NCBI GenBank assembly: GCA_037576195.1
Contig: CM075103.1
Coordinates: 26,124,723 to 26,188,722, forward strand
Direction of reading: 5' to 3'
DNA from: Phytoseiulus persimilis
Lineage: Eukaryota > Arthropoda > Arachnida > Mesostigmata > Phytoseiidae
Length of the DNA: 64,000 nucleotides
Shown piece by piece: positions 49,834 through 61,249 of the stretch (the stretch's first letter is position 1; every line of letters starts with the position of its first letter). The translations under genes and the position numbers were made by a program. Below the pieces are notes generated by a model, which was not told the DNA's origin, did no database searches, and saw only the letters and a program-made list of their open reading frames with translations.

Positions 49834-52576
49834 TCGTGCTGGGCTCTCTGTGAGCAAAGGTAGGAGTCTTTGAGTTGCGCATCCTCAAAGAAAGTTCGCA
49901 GACCCTTCATCCGATGGAAAGCTTGAGAGTCGCGAGTTATATTCCATGTTCAGGGGCCGCACCGTTTACTCCCGAGTGTGACAGCTCGGATGAATTTCAG
50001 GGTCTCGCGGGAGAGGTGTGTCGTAAGCGAATCATCCTTGTTGTGCTGTCAGATTGAGTTTCATAAGATTTTCATCCTCTGTTTCCTAGAGAGCCAGAAT
50101 CACACTTTGGAGGTCACCATCTTACTGTGGATAGGAAACTTAGTTCTGGTTTACACGATTTAAGCTGCCAACGAGTTGCTCGTTCAAAGTCGTTCCACTC
50201 GGTGGCAGCCAAAGCGACTTCGAAATAACTTGGCATCAATGTGATGTTAGCCTGGATACAGAATAGCCTAGTTCTCTTCATGGCCGCGGCTTAAGGGCGC
50301 TAGTCTTTGAGACGAAACACGGGGGAGTTTGTGTTTGGTTGACATACCACCAAACTTCTAGGATGTTCAAATAGCTTCCACAAACAAACACACGTGTGCA
50401 ATGTATCGAGTCCAGAGGCATGCAAGTCCTCATTCCCCTGACTCTGCCCAAACAGATCCGCTCACCAGGACCCCGTTCTGAGACGGGCGCTTGGAGAACG
50501 CGCACTCTGAAAGGCCACGGGAGCAGCGTTTTGGTGACCGCAAACAAGACGCAATCGGAAAGTGTCAGAGTTCAAGAGCTCATGGGCCTAAAGCTTTTCT
50601 GCTCGTGCGTACTTTCCGGACGCGCCTGACAGGGGCTTGCCCATAATTCCCTTCCGAGGGGGGGGACAGGGAGGGTGGGGGGTTTCCGTGCCCGGAAACT
50701 TGATCGGCTACGGAGAGCTCCGGCGGGCAAACGCAGACAGGAAAAGGAAAGCAGCTATGAAGTTCGTGATGTCACGAGTTCTTGCGACAAAGTTACCAAT
50801 GTCCTCAGGGTCGGAGGTGAGTCTTCGCTTCTTTGAGGTACACTGCGCTTCCGGTGCACTTCCTCCCGGATTTGTCAGGGTGGAGGACGATTCCGCTAGT
50901 GACGGAGCGGGCTGAGTCGGGATCTGCATTTTCCTCGTCGATGCGGTAACTCACACTCCGAGATTCCTCCGCGATGAAATTCGTGAGCTTGCACAGCCTT
51001 TTCATCTCTCTACCCTCGTGAGCTTTGCGCGAATTCGAAGTTTGATGTTTGAACACGAGCGCAATTGATCACAAGCACTCCAAATCTCTCACGGATATTT
51101 TGGCGCCCAGTTCTCGACGAGTATGCGCAGTAAGCAGGGGAGATCAGTGCGATCTGGCTGAAGGAGAATTCGCGGGATCCATATGCTTGAATTATTCGAA
51201 TGCTCGTAAAATCTCAGTCCGTAAGACGAGCGCCACATCCTTCGCTCGGTTCCCTTGCATGATCCTGGGACTGCTTCGGTACAGAGAGAAACAGAATTCC
51301 CTTATAAAGACCCAGTCTCCGCTCCTACTCTATTATAGCTCATCCGCTTCCGAGATCCGAAACCCAGTCAAATCTTCCACCAGAGGTATTGGTTTGTTCT
51401 CCTGGTCTCACTTCCCTAAGATATAATGATAGACAGAGAGATACTAGATCTTCAGCATCTCGCATTCGCGGGTGGATGTTACCCGTTCTGCGGAAGTTTG
51501 CCCGGAATAACTCGAGCCAAAGCACGCAAGACAGGCAGAGCACTTCATCAACCGAATATTCAAAAGTGAGAACCTTGCATGGCTCCGTTGCCTCCCCCTG
51601 GGCACGCCACCAGCGCCTGAGGAGGCTCAGGTCAGAAGAAATGTAACCTTCGTTGCACCCTCCGGCGGTGGCCGCGCTCGAAACTTGCACGAGCGCGGAA
51701 GTTCCACGCTGGAACTTTCAGAGTCTTCAAAACGGTCAAAAAGGGAGGATCATCTCAGCGGGTGAGCGAGGGAGGACAGCAGGATGAGGCGCAGGGGGGA
51801 GGGGGAGATGATGTAAGGATGCTATACGAGCATGTTGGCGCGAGATTGGCAAGACGGAGACTCTCAGGCTGCTCGGGGGGCTGCTTTTGTTGACAACTTC
51901 TGACAATGAGGACAATGCCCTGGAGCAGCGTCGGAGATCCGCGCTGTGGGGCATTACGACGTCAACGCGTGTCACTCAAAATATTATGAAGTGGGAGGGG
52001 AGGGAAATTCGAGAGGTGTTCGTGGGGTTCCTGGAGAAGCTTTCCGCTGCGTGAACCAAAGTCGTGCACCGCAAGCCAGGGGCAGGGTGGGGGGTGTTCG
52101 CCCCCTCCTCAAGTTTTCATTCAGCTGACCCACAGGATGGGCCCTTCAACTTGAGATTCTTTTTTTGCTTGCTTTCGGAGGCCAAATCGGATCCAATACT
52201 AGAAAATGAAGGACCATAAGAGAGCTGAAGGAAAGTGTTGCATGTTTATTCATGACCTACACGCAACTTGAAGTGGACGCTCTACGTTTCCTATGTCACC
52301 CAAGGAGGTCCGAGTCGACACTTCCAGTAGTGACCATCGGTCTTATACTGACCGCAGAGGACTGGACAGTCGATTCCAACAGAGCGTAATCGATAACATG
52401 ACACCGAAAGCAAACTTCGGTGCCGAGCGTCCCATCCCAAAATTCAGCTCTTCCACCAGCTCTCTGAAGCTCAAGCTTGGCTTCCGGGAGCAAGGTGCAT
52501 AAAGTCTCAGAATGAAAGTGCCACCCTGAATACGAATGAAGCCAACTAGCCCTATTGGTCCTGCTTCTCTGTGGTA

Positions 52577-52589
52577 CCCCCCCCCCCCC
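52577..52589. repeat. C13 homopolymer
   Basis: Thirteen consecutive C on the plus strand, followed by TTTCCCGCC. Confidence 0.95.
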
Positions 52590-53584
52590 TTTCCCGCCAC
52601 ATCCTTGAGTCATGCCTAGATCCGCCGCTGCCACAAACAGGGTTACAGAAAGGCAACTTGAGAGAGCTCTAGAGACTTCAAATTTGAATTTCCGTGAATC
52701 TTATGTCAACTTCCGATGGAGACGTTCTCACGTCGAGACGAAATTTTTTCGCCTGTCCATGAGTCGGACGACGGACGCTGACTCAACCTCACCACGGAAC
52801 CTCACAGTTTTTTTCATTTTCGTTTGAGCGAGGAATTCGTGCCAGCCATGCCCTCAATCCATCCTCCGCGGAGTGAACGCAGGAACGGTGCTGCAAAAAT
52901 AAACGTACAAGGTCAGAAGATTAGGAGTTCAATGAGCGATTGGGTGGAATCAGCGAGAGCTATTCCCATAAGCCAGACTGAAGAGTCAGTTCAGCGATGT
53001 CGTCCCAAAGCTGCTGATCGGAGGGCTCTGATACAGTCGGCGAAGGTTCTCCCCGTTACTGTGTATTGAGATGAGACCAGCGTTTACCCTCCTTCCGATG
53101 CAGACAGCTACGTCGGCATGAAGATCATTTTTACCTCGCTCCACAATCATCGCAGCGACGGGAGCGTACGATCCTCTTTGGGTCGAGCAACTGAGGAATC
53201 GGCCGGGCGAACGGCCGGAGATCTCTCTGCTCGGCTGGCTCTCCTAAAAAGACGATGTCATCCATGAGAGAAGCTGCACTCGGCCCATTCGGCTCCATTC
53301 AACGGCCCTCGCAGCGTGGCGCCCGGGCTTCAGCCCTCACTTTTCCTCTCGATCGCTACCAGCCCCACATGTCTAATTACTAAGCATACAACTGCGAAAA
53401 ATGCAGCCCTACTTGCAGCTGACGTTGTCGACGATAGAGTTGAAAGCCAATCGATGCCGCCGCTGCACGAAACAAGATCTATGCCCGTCAACGACTCCCT
53501 AACTCTCATTAAATCGGGGACAAATCCTGGTAAGGGTTCGTATCGCTCACACCAGAGATCGCAGCACGGAAAGTCTGGAAACGA

Positions 53585-54019
53585 CTAAACGACACAATAT
53601 TTGCCCCGATCATCGTCGCGAAGGATGTGCTCAGCAACCTCAACGTCCTCACTAGACCAGACTGTCAATTCGACTCCCTCCATCGTCACATGCCTCATGC
53701 GTGATCCAGGACGGAATGGAGGTCGTTTTTCAAGCTCTCGTTCCTGTATATTGGGAATCGGGTGAAGCCCGGTAACGTTTACGATGAATGAAAGCAGCTG
53801 CGCAATCAGGTGCTCTGTTGGGCGGAGCGGGGTAATTTTTTCAAGCTGCGTCTCCGTTGCTCCATCATGGGCCTGGGGTTGGGAACCGGGGCGCGGTGAC
53901 GGCCGACGCTTATCCTGTATTTCCAGAAACGATGGAAATCGCGGATGAGAATCTTCGAGGGGCGCGCTCACTTGTGGTTGCGGTGAGATTTCGGGACTCC
54001 AAAACCTGCGAAACCGCAT
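53585..54019 (-). CDS. Candidate open frame, 144 codons from the first ATG
   Basis: Not recognised. From the ATG at 54019 the peptide begins MRFRRFWSPEIS. It has a Pro/Gln/Glu-rich first half and ends with an acidic segment (SSEDVEVAEHILRDDDRG) and CVV before TAG. Upstream in frame, before the next stop, a short hydrophobic stretch (FWCHLGVLCLIV) could act as a membrane anchor if an upstream exon joins there. The frame is one of the longer ATG-initiated ones here, but length alone is weak evidence. No polyadenylation signal was seen downstream on that strand. Confidence 0.2.
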   Translation of the reverse strand: MRFRRFWSPEISPQPQVSAPLEDSHPRFPSFLEIQDKRRPSPRPGSQPQAHDGATETQLEKITPLRPTEHLIAQLLSFIVNVTGLHPIPNIQERELEKRPPFRPGSRMRHVTMEGVELTVWSSEDVEVAEHILRDDDRGKYCVV

Positions 54020-54799
54020 AACGATCAAGCAGAGAACACCGAGATGGCACCAGAAAGCGTGTGTGAAGTTTGAAGTATGTCAATGGGGCTCCAAGTGGAC
54101 CGTGTTATTATTCTGCGGCTGAGAAGGGCGAGCCCAAAGCGGGGGTCGTCCACCGCACCCCTGTTGATGCTTTTCGATAGCTTCCTGCTCAGAACTTTGG
54201 CTTCGCCATCGTTGAAAGTTGAGCGAACCGCTCGACGCCTTCATCTGACAGAGTTTCGGCTCAAATCGGGCTCATTGCCGCCTAGTAACGAAAGAGAGTC
54301 AATTAACGCGATGAGAAATGAAGGAGGAGTACATTGGCATGGCGCTCTCTCTTGTGGCTCCCCTCACACTCGTAATCCGGAGCTTGGCTAACGTTGCTTT
54401 TTATTTCATTCCCTAATCACCACTGATATCAGGCTTAAACTTTGCCTCGAATATCACCCCTCAGCAGAGATGATCTCATGGACTTCAGAAGATCTCATCA
54501 ATGTGGTCGGAAGCGCTGATTGGTCGATCTGTCGATGATCATAACGAAGTTCATCAAGATGATCGTCCATGATGCTCCGGGTGCGCTTGCTGTCGGTACG
54601 CTCGCCCGGGCTAACCTCAACCAGTCCTCCTTTCCGCGCTGCTCTAGTCATCATCGAAATTTCATACTGCTGGCGACGTGTTGTTCATCCGTTCGGAGTA
54701 GACCTGAATGATTTTGCGCGGGCTCCCTAACATATGAGATTAACTCTGAGCGGAATACAAGATTCTACGACCATTCGGTTCGGCGCAACAAGCCAGGCT
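54020..54799. other. Stretch without a recognised feature
   Basis: Short frames only; nothing recognised. Confidence 0.5.
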
Positions 54800-56600
54800 C
54801 CTCAGAGTTTCTCGAAAACCCCGGGAATCATGATTTCGAGAGAAGATCCATCACTTATCCATTCCCTTAGTTGTTTCCTCCAGGTACTAGTGTCATTCGC
54901 AATGGAACGTTCAGGAGCGTGCCCGACTGGAGACTGGGCCGTTATCTGTCGCAATCGCTCATATAAAATCATGAGAAAAACCTTCGTATACATGAGCAGC
55001 ATGCACAGCAGGAATGTATCAGGGCCGAATTGTCGTGCATCGCTCGTAATAGCTCTTTAGGGACCCTCAAAGTGACGTGTAGTTGGTTTTTATGCGAAAT
55101 TTCAGGGTCGGCCGAAACTCTTCGCGGGAATTGCACGTCAAGATGACCAGCTTCTCGAAGGAGACGCTTGTTCATTTGCGTTCCTCCAACAGGGTTGAGA
55201 TGTGTTGACGACTCTTTCTCTCCCTTTTTCTCTGCTCTGCATGATGGATATCATGGAGGAAAATTCTCTTCCTCTCGAAGGAATCTCCGTCATGGATGAA
55301 AGAGCTAGTCGCAAAATATGTAGGGCGGGCTCTTTCCATCGAAAGACTCTGCGACACACTAACTTCTGCTTCACTAGACCATCCTCCAAGCTGACATTGA
55401 GCAACGCCGAACGAGGCAACAACTCTCCCCGAGTTGCCAAGATGTTTGGTTCGAGGATTTGGGGTACGAGGAACTCCGCAGGAATTGGGCCACGATGAAA
55501 TATGCTACTCATCCGCCAAACAAAAGAGCTCTGGCGAATTTATGGCCTTCCGGGGATCGCGCGATCCACGACTCTAGTATTTGCTCGTCTGCTGTCACTG
55601 GGACCTCTCCGATGAGAGATTCCTCAGGAAAGTCCCTCAAGTAGAAATTGAGATGCGTTCGACAAGCTGCGATTTGGATAGGCAGGCTCAGCATCTGAAG
55701 GCTAATACGAGGACCCCATGCTCCTCTCAACGCGTTCCCACAACAGACCCCAAATCCTTTCTCTCCAGGGAGCCCTCGGAAGTTTCGTGTCTCGTGGCCT
55801 CTGTCTGATCTATGGGACTCCCAGGACTCCCCAGGTGTTACCCGACATCGATACGCATCTCGTGCACTTCCGCCCTGACCGCGTTGATGAGCTGAGGTCA
55901 GATTGTAAGTAAGAACCAGCAGCGTGGTCGAGGCCGCTTCCGCTCACATGACAACATGGTTTGCCCAGCTGGTGTAGATGTTCGGCTGATAGCTTTCCTG
56001 CATGCTCAACCGCTCATTCGGCCTTCGCGACGCACCCTCCTCCAGAAGGCAAATGAGGTAGCGCAAGGCCGACTCAGGGCGGATGCCGGCACGCTATGAG
56101 CTCCGAGAGACAGGTGCGCGCCGCTCCAGTGCGAGCATATCGGTTTACTACACAGGTGATGAGGATCTGACCACTTGGGTCCATTTTCCTCGGAACTGTG
56201 ACCGAGACCTTTTTGAGCTCGTGCATTCGTGAGAACTTGGGATATCATCTATTGGTGGAAGACGCGATTCCGAACGCCATCGTTTTCCTGGGACCGGAGT
56301 AACGCCGGTAAGGGTCGCGCGAAATGCCCTACAGCTCGGAATCGTATCACCCTTGATTCTTCCGACGCGCCCTTGTGTGACCACCCGTCGAGGTCAGCGA
56401 ATGGAGCTTCCTGGCGTCCGCATCGATCCTGTCAATTCGTTCTCGTGCTGGCGTGTTGGTGGAGAAGAACGTTCAGAGAACCCCGCCTTCCTCGAATCGG
56501 TCGAGTCAGAACTGGATTTGAATCGAGATATCGGAGGCGGTGGCTGAACGCAAACGCAATCCTGGGAGATGCCCAGGTGTGATTGAGATGTGCGGCGGTT
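54800..56600 (-). mobile_element. Ty3/Gypsy pol fossil: RT to integrase zinc-binding region
   Basis: On the minus strand three parts lie in family order. An RT N-terminal stretch (about 56,560-56,440) has a SRKAGFSERSSPP-like segment. A SRLPPIDDIPSS-like stretch at about 56,290-56,250 resembles Ty3/Gypsy RT (YPLPRIDDIL). A VTLRVPKELLRAM and HDNSALIHS-like stretch at about 55,085-55,020 resembles the integrase zinc-binding region. The distance from the IDD motif to the His motif, about 1.2 kb, is what an uninterrupted pol would give. Several breaks; old. LTRs were not recognised. Confidence 0.48.
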
Positions 56601-57556
56601 CCCGACGAAAACTACGCGTTCTGGATGGAGTTTCAGGAAGGGTCCTAAACAATACGGCCGTCGATCTCCGATTCGGCTGAGAATGATTGCATCGTGTTCC
56701 CTACTTGGGGGGAACACATCACTCGATCGATTCCATGAGTTTTCTACAGAGTGTTCCCCGGAATAGGGATTTCAAGAACGCTAAGGAATCCAGCTTCCGG
56801 CGTGATGGTTCTGCCACAGTGAATTTCTATTCCGGAAAGTCGGCCGAGTCTCTAGCCTGAATCTGCTGGAGAAGTGCACCCGCGTTTTTCCGTTTTTCAC
56901 CTATTCTCTGAAGGTGTGAGGCTCATTGGTACGACGCTGCACGACGCTCGATGATCTCGGGAGCCATACTATCAGCTCCACGAGATCGACCGCCGTGCTT
57001 GTTCTCTGAGTAGCCGACGGTTTGTCAGAGTGATTAGACCTTTAGGAAAGGTCTAACGTTCGGTGTAGGATCGTGAATTATTGTAATTCGCGGCGTCTCG
57101 TGGACCGCGATCGACGGTCAGCACATGTTTCGCCTCTCCTCAGTACTCGGAGATCTCCACCCTCCAGAAGTTCTCCTACCATCGACATTGTTCCAAGTTC
57201 CAGGAAACGGGCCCGAGGCATCGACGATCTTACCGTTGGTTGTTCACATGATGAGCGGTTTGCACAGAGAACGACGCCCTCTGATGGGTATGGCTCTGGA
57301 AAATGCAATCCGCGACCGCTTGCCGCGATTTAAGAACGAAATTGGGGGTCGTCCTTCGAGCAAGAAAATACCATTATCCATAATCTGATCATTCGCAGCG
57401 GGCAATGAGCAGAATAAGAGAGGGTAAGGAGATGACCGACTGATGTTGACCAGCCTGCAAATGGTCAAAAGCGTCTTGCGTCTTTTTTTTTCTGAGGAAA
57501 TTTATTCAAGGGGGGACTAAGATTCACAAAAGGAACTGAGCGCGAGGAAAGGAAAA
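56601..57556. other. Stretch without a recognised gene
   Basis: The gag and protease of the minus-strand Gypsy fossil would lie here but nothing was readable. Near the right end there is AATAAA on the minus strand (57501-57506). Confidence 0.5.
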
Positions 57557-57739
57557 ATGACGATGGAAGAAGATAGGAAGTCAGTGGAATCTTCATCCGT
57601 CGGTGAACCTTTCATGGAAGGGCGAGCAGTTTGTGCAGTCTGCAGACTCTGTTTGGTGGTCGCAGTTGTTGCTGTACTTATGCACAAACTGCGGCGTAAT
57701 TCCTGCGCATGCGTTGCTGCATACAGTAGTATCAAGCAG
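57557..57739 (+). CDS. Candidate first coding exon with a cysteine-rich hydrophobic segment
   Basis: Not recognised. The frame begins MTMEEDRKSVESSSVG and has A at -3 of the ATG. An acidic serine-rich stretch (about 1-23) leads into a hydrophobic, cysteine-containing segment at about 24-42 (AVCAVCRLCLVVAVVAVL), followed by a basic patch (HKLRR). After 61 codons the sequence reads CAG followed by GTAGGA, a good splice donor in phase 0 at 57740. The frame stays open to 57817 if it is not spliced. Against this, the opposite strand also has an open frame (57517-57735) with AATAAA (minus strand, 57501-57506) just after its stop, so coding on that strand is an alternative. Both could be chance. Confidence 0.22.
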
Positions 57740-57899
57740 GTAGGAGGTCACGAGATCAGCACTGAGAATGGGCTGTTCCGTCTAATCTTCACTCACGGAT
57801 CCGTCCCTGATCGATAACCCGCAAATTCAGCCCCGCCGTAGCAAGTTTACAGCCGCCAGCCAAGTTAGCGAGGGGGTCAGCAAGCTTTAGTCACTTGGT

Positions 57900-58095
57900 C
57901 CGGTGTCGATCTGTCGATGCTTTTCGGAGTATGAGGACGGAATTCCGAGGTTGTTCTGATCACATTTTCCGGAGTCTGAGAGGGTGATTCCGGCATTTAT
58001 CTGGTCGTACTTTCCGGAGTCTTGGGAGCTGATACTTTTTGGAGTTTATAGAGTCGATCTGACCATACTCTTCGGGGTTTATGGAGGTGATTTGA
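57900..58095. repeat. Minisatellite array 1, about four units of about 45-58 bp
   Basis: Degenerate tandem units share the order TCGATCTG(A/T)CC-like start, TACTTTCCGGAGT-like middle and GGTGATTCCGG-like end. One unit is longer because it contains an extra partial copy. Unit identity is moderate, so the array is not young. The same unit, in the same orientation, recurs at 61.77-62.10 kb. Confidence 0.65.
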
Positions 58096-60416
58096 CGTAT
58101 AGGAGCGTGGACGAGTGTCTGCGATACCGTCTTCGAGACGAAACGATGAGGAGTACTCTCGTCCACCTCATTGTGCTGATCAAGTTCGGTGATGAGAGTT
58201 ATCCGTCTACCTCAGCTCGTTTCGATACTGAGGAAGGAAACTCCCGGGGTGGTTCTCAGAATTATACAACCCAGTATCGCACTCTGTTCCTTGAACACCA
58301 TTCTGGATCCCACGGTTTCTCAAGTTACAGGCAGACTCGTTGCGGATAGACGAAAGAGTTTCATGACCGAAATCGTTGAGCACGAAGAGGTGGACGGAGA
58401 AGCTCTCCATCATTTTCGCCCCTCTAGCACCGAAAGGAATGGAGAGAGAAAAGTGGAAACGACGAAGCAATCTCCTAAAGCCCAATGCGGCGAACAATTT
58501 CATTTGAGGACTTTTTCGTCTATCTTAAACGTTCTGAGGCCGAGGATTTTCGTACTCCGTACTATGGAAATTGATGTCTGGTTTGTGATCCTGGTTGGTT
58601 GCCAGAAACTGTCTCCGGTCTGCCTTTTCAGCAAAAGTCAGAGCGGAACGGCTCCACAAAGCTGGCTCCCCAGAAAGGAAATTCACCGCCGATGATACTT
58701 TGTTTCTGATGTTTTGCGATCTTGAGACTGCCTCGGAGCAGCTCGCGACCTCAAAGTTTGACATCAGAGAGCGAAACAAAGCTTTCGAAGAATAACGTTC
58801 GGCTGGAGTTCTTGAGCTCTGAAGAAACACACAATCGCTCCCGACCCGGTCAGCGACTTCTCCCCGGTGCACCCGACCGGAGCGCGAACGGTCTAGGACC
58901 ACATTTCTGAAGGAGTTGAAAATTCATTTCGGACAGATAGCATCAGTTTCCCAACATTCGCGCTAGTTGAAACACCAATATCTGTATCCGACCGCTCTCA
59001 ACCTGTTCTGGAGTTTATAATATCCGCCGCCTGATATCCGCTCTGAGGATCCATGCACAAGAGCCCGATGCTGAGCACTCTCCGAAATACCACGTCTGTT
59101 GCGTGGATGCGCACTTTAGATGCGAGAAACAGCCCCACAAATCTCTCTGTTTATAATTGCCAGTCGATTGCGCCATTTAGTGAGGAATCGTTCTCTCGAA
59201 TGGGAGGAATCGCTCGACGGTGACCTCGAGATGTAGGCTGCCTTTGGGCATCCGTCAACACACCTCGCAATCGCTCACTTCCGACGAAAGTAGTTCATTA
59301 AGCACTCGGGAGCCTACCTTGCGGTCAAGCAGAGGAAATTGCCCTGAACGAAGATGACGGCTCTCAAGCCAGACGCAATTGGTTCTCCACCATCGAATTT
59401 CCCATCGTCTATTGGGAACACTTTCGTTCTAGTGTGTGAAGAAGTCGTTTGTTCTCTTGCTCTCTGCGGGCCGCAAATGCTAGTCGTTGGTTTTCAATCC
59501 GACCGCGGCTTTCATGGAGTCCTTCCGGCGGAGGGAACTGAGTGCTAAGGGGTCCCGATCCTCTTTTCCTGTGCAGTCCGCTGCAAGAAACATGAGCGGC
59601 TGGCGCGTCAGCTGCTTCCGCGAGGATTCGCGAGTTGTCGGAAGCCCTACCGCTTGTCGAGAATCCGCCTACTTCCCACCTAGTATACGTGATTGCCCGA
59701 ATGTTCCGAACTTCGACGGAAGCCCTTCGGGCATCGTACTTTGACTTCGGCCAGGAGATCAGGAGATTGAAAACCAAGAATATGACATGATCACGGGCCA
59801 ACCGAGGTCAGAGCGGCGATGGAGCCGCCGTGCCGGAGTTCGTGGGGTCCAAGCGCCAGTGGACAGGCATTTAACGCCAACCAACCCGATCAGCACGGAA
59901 AACTTGCTGGGATTGGTTCCGAACCGAGCCGACCACGCATAGAGAGGGGTTCAATTCTCGAGCGAGGTTTCTCGGTTTCGAGAACCGCACAAAGCCCGCG
60001 ACGGGACGTGTCCGGCTATGGATTTATATTTTGGCAAGTTGAATTCCATCATGGCTTGGGCAGCTCCCTGATCCGAAGATGCGTCCTCATATTGCGACGC
60101 CATCGCACCAGCGTCAAATCGCTAGTGCTGCACACGAACAAGAGCGAAAACGGTAGGCGTTGGGAGCCGATATCAAACTCTGTCGCCGCACAGGCTCTAC
60201 AGGCGCCCTCGCGTGATTGTTGCTGTGTTTGAACGTGCAGCCACGCAACTGAGGACACGATGCCCCAATTAATGAATACCTATCAAGGCAGAGAAGTGTA
60301 CATTTGACGTTGAACAGCACAGAATGTTTTCGTGGGGACTAGTGCGCTCCTGGGAAGCCCACGGAGCGGCCAGCCTCAGGGGCGATACGTCAGTCTAGAT
60401 CGAGCCGTTTTGCCCT
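58096..60416. other. Stretch between minisatellite array 1 and the helix-turn-helix relic
   Basis: Frames at 58189-58695 (plus), 58525-58902 (minus) and 59409-59801 (minus) are open but unassigned. A faint gag-like reading near 59,700 was judged too weak. Confidence 0.5.
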
Positions 60417-60860
60417 ATGAATAAGCGTCTTATCGATGCACGGATCGTTCTATGGAAGAAGAACGGCGGTTGCGTCATATGCTTCATATTCCAGATTCTG
60501 TACAACAGGGAGCAGATCCCGGTGAGACAGCTATCTGGTGGCTTTCTCGGGTCTCTGAGAGTCATCCGGAGAATTTGTCGAGAACTTCACATTGACCCTG
60601 GTGTCCTGGCTTGTGATGCAGAGGGCTCAAGTTTCTATGGAGCAGGTCAGATGAGGCTTCCGTAGCATGAGGCTAGGAACGCAGCTTTGCTACCATAAAC
60701 ACCTAGTGTCGCCTGCAACTCGGCAATTAGAAATCGTACGCTCAAGCAAGATGCACAAACACTCCAAAATATCCATCGAGTGGTTCTACCAAACATTCCG
60801 CCAATCTTCGAAATTCGCCCATCCGAGCTCTCATTCTTCACAGTCTCCCCGGGATTGATG
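60417..60860 (+). mobile_element. Possible Tc1/mariner (IS630-type) transposase helix-turn-helix relic
   Basis: An 82-codon plus-strand frame begins MNKRLIDARIVLWKKNGGC and continues with a pattern like a paired-type helix-turn-helix (R.I...W..G.....I...L......VR.....F..GSL..IRR). Further on, in another frame, YHKHLVSPATRQLEIV resembles the second helix-turn-helix (VSxATVRRxL). No DDE catalytic motifs were recognised downstream. The resemblance is moderate, and the frame could instead be an unrelated exon or chance. A MITE with TA target duplications lies about 270 bp downstream, which makes a Tc1/mariner origin more attractive. Confidence 0.28.
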
Positions 60861-61123
60861 AGGATCTCTTGTAACGATTCTCAGCATTCCCATCGAAGAG
60901 CAGATGCGATAATAATTTCGAGGCAGAACTTCAAAAACGAGCGACGACAAGAACAGAATCTAAATTCGAATACGGTGAGCCACTCAGCGTTGACTGCACG
61001 CGGGGCGCTAAGAGAAAGTTCAAATATTAACCTGGTGTGAGGAGCCGCGAGATCTCTTCCTTTGTTTGATCTTTTCCACGTCAACTGTTCGCCCGTCATG
61101 AGTCGCGTATTGTAACTGATAAA

Positions 61124-61125
61124 TA
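61124..61125. repeat. TA target-site duplication, left
   Basis: TA directly precedes the inverted repeat that begins at 61126 and pairs with the TA at 61239-61240. Two bases alone prove little; the call rests on both copies flanking the inverted repeats exactly. Confidence 0.5.
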
Positions 61126-61238
61126 GAGCCTGGAAAATTAGGCGATTTTTCGAAATCATTTCATCGATAGCCGGGATTGATTCATTGCAATGTGGGAATA
61201 ATTTCCCTCAATTAAAAATCACCTAAACTTCCAGGCTC
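61126..61238. mobile_element. 113-bp MITE with 25-bp terminal inverted repeats and TA target duplication
   Basis: The left arm (61126-61150) starts GAGCCTGGAA and ends GATTTTT. The right arm (61214-61238) is its reverse complement at 22 of 25 positions. Both ends are bounded by TA (61124-61125 and 61239-61240), as expected for Tc1/mariner-type insertions. The similarity extends about five bases beyond the TA on each side (ATAAA against ATAAG in reverse complement), so the true ends may lie slightly further out. The 63-bp interior has no coding potential. The whole unit could fold into a strong hairpin. Confidence 0.6.
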
Positions 61239-61240
61239 TA
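61239..61240. repeat. TA target-site duplication, right
   Basis: TA directly follows the right inverted repeat ending at 61238 and matches the TA at 61124-61125. Confidence 0.5.
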
Positions 61241-61249
61241 CTTATTAAA

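Larger units (their letters stand above)
48800..53584. other. Stretch without a recognised gene
   Basis: It contains the G15 run at 49819 and the C13 run at 52577. Many frames on both strands with no assignable motif. Confidence 0.5.

Noticed and set aside
50805-51005. Minus-strand 66-codon frame with G/C-ending codons
   Set aside because: The longer version has no ATG, an equally open frame overlaps it, and there is no motif or gene-end signal.
55718-55910. Frame ending at GTAAGTAAG, a strong donor-like sequence
   Set aside because: The donor match is good but the peptide is not recognised and it lies over the minus-strand Gypsy fossil; a lone donor motif is common by chance.
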